The notes below the pieces were generated by a model. It saw nothing but the letters and a program-made list of their open reading frames with translations, ran no database searches and was not told the DNA's origin. From contig JALOAD010000030.1 of the NCBI GenBank assembly GCA_023228995.1, positions 1 to 42,169 of the forward strand: a stretch of DNA of 42,169 bases, read 5' to 3'. The translations under genes and the position numbers were made by a program. Shown in pieces: positions 41,776 through 42,169 of this stretch (positions are counted from its first letter, which is position 1; the number at the start of each line of letters is the position of its first letter). This DNA is from Candidatus Muiribacterium halophilum (GTDB lineage: Bacteria; Muiribacteriota; Muiribacteriia; Muiribacteriales; Muiribacteriaceae).

Positions 41776-41810
41776 ATAAACAAAAGCAAAAAAAAATCTA
41801 CTCGGTAACT

Positions 41811-42040
41811 TGAGTGAACGTTGCGAAGCATATAATATACGGATGTATTATAAGTGAACGAAGGTAAAGAGATATTTTATATGGATGTAAAATATCGAAT
41901 GGTACCGAATGATTATTTTTTGCGTTATTGTAATGATAAAAAAATCAAAAGCGAGATCCCGGCTCAGAATAGTACCGGGATGACAAAAATTCAGAATAGT
42001 ACCGGGATGACAAAAATTCAGAATAGTACCGGGATGACAT
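41811..42040. repeat. AGTGAACG hairpin element, copy 2, and ACCGGGATGAC repeats
   Basis: GAGTGAACGTTGCGAAGC, hairpin around ATAC-GGAT-GTAT, AAGTGAACGAAGG, hairpin GATATTTTA-TATGGATG-TAAAATATC (41871-41896), then CCCGGCTCAGAATAG and three ACCGGGATGACA words spaced by CAAAAATTCAGAATAGT. Same order as the element at 31806, with an extra ~13 bp. A 64-codon frame over it is judged non-coding. Confidence 0.8.
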
Positions 42041-42042
42041 TA

Positions 42043-42169
42043 TATTGATTTTTATTTTTTAAACAAAAAGATTTTGATTTTTATAAAAGATTAAAAAAAT
42101 ATATCTTGCAACAATTACAAGAACTCGTTAGAAATTTTTCAAATTATATTAAATCATTAAGGAGTTTTT
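42043..42169 (+). repeat. 127-bp direct repeat, copy 2, cut by the window edge
   Basis: Second copy of 41649-41775. A duplication unit of ~394 bp, including the hairpin element between the copies, may repeat further downstream. Confidence 0.85.

Noticed and set aside
41854-42048. 64-codon frame ending in repeated IQNSTGMTK peptides
   Set aside because: Lies wholly in the AGTGAACG element and the ACCGGGATGACA repeats; no ribosome binding site; the parallel copy at 31806 does not keep the frame.

Overview
The window is a very AT-rich stretch (by eye under about 30% GC) from a bacterium that builds an undecaprenyl-linked surface polysaccharide, so a Gram-negative-type envelope is likely. The lineage cannot be fixed from the sequence. 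The codon usage and the load of intergenic repeats, GxxExxY genes, 23S-IVS-type four-helix-bundle genes and PD-(D/E)xK AAA genes resemble uncultivated low-GC phyla. No rRNA, tRNA or CRISPR array was seen.

Layout. 1-6285: a 5'-truncated acidic protein with in-frame repeats, a GxxExxY protein, and two tandem AAA-ATPase/PD-(D/E)xK paralogues sharing 439 identical bases at their 5' ends. 6527-31784: a polysaccharide locus entirely on the + strand. It holds a polyprenyl-phosphate sugar-1-phosphate transferase, the GDP-mannose branch (ManC, Gmd, an Rmd-like reductase giving GDP-deoxyhexose), the UDP-glucuronate branch (Ugd, UDP-xylose synthase, a UDP-glucuronate 4-epimerase-like enzyme), half of a dTDP-sugar branch (RfbA, RfbC), two GT4 glycosyltransferases, a methyltransferase, an AlgI/AlgJ-like O-acetylation pair and CysQ. 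32004-41583: a mixed region with a TauE/SafE permease and divergent Rrf2 regulator, a secreted lysozyme-like protein, a PIN-TRAM membrane protein, a CBS protein with a HutP-like domain, a radical SAM protein, and a GT-C/GT2 pair. 41584-42169: non-coding repeats.

Between the polysaccharide genes sit small self-contained cassettes: three S23-type four-helix-bundle genes, two GxxExxY genes, an MntA/HepT pair, an AbiEi/AbiEii pair, and an overlapping three-gene unit (small helical protein, HEAGH metallopeptidase, dCTP-deaminase-like protein) that is the best candidate for an undescribed defence-type system.

The most unusual property is the non-coding architecture. Many genes not overlapped by the next one run straight into a structured repeat at the stop codon: 11-bp tandem arrays, an 8-bp minisatellite, inverted copies of the gene's own last codons, or arrays of tiny perfect hairpins joined by conserved linkers (AGTRAGC on the left, TTACTAAC or GCTAACT on the right) that can pair into a branched cruciform. 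Related AT-rich or palindromic modules also lie in frame inside manC, the rmd-like gene, ugd and the first gene, so repeat spread appears to have reshaped proteins as well as spacers.
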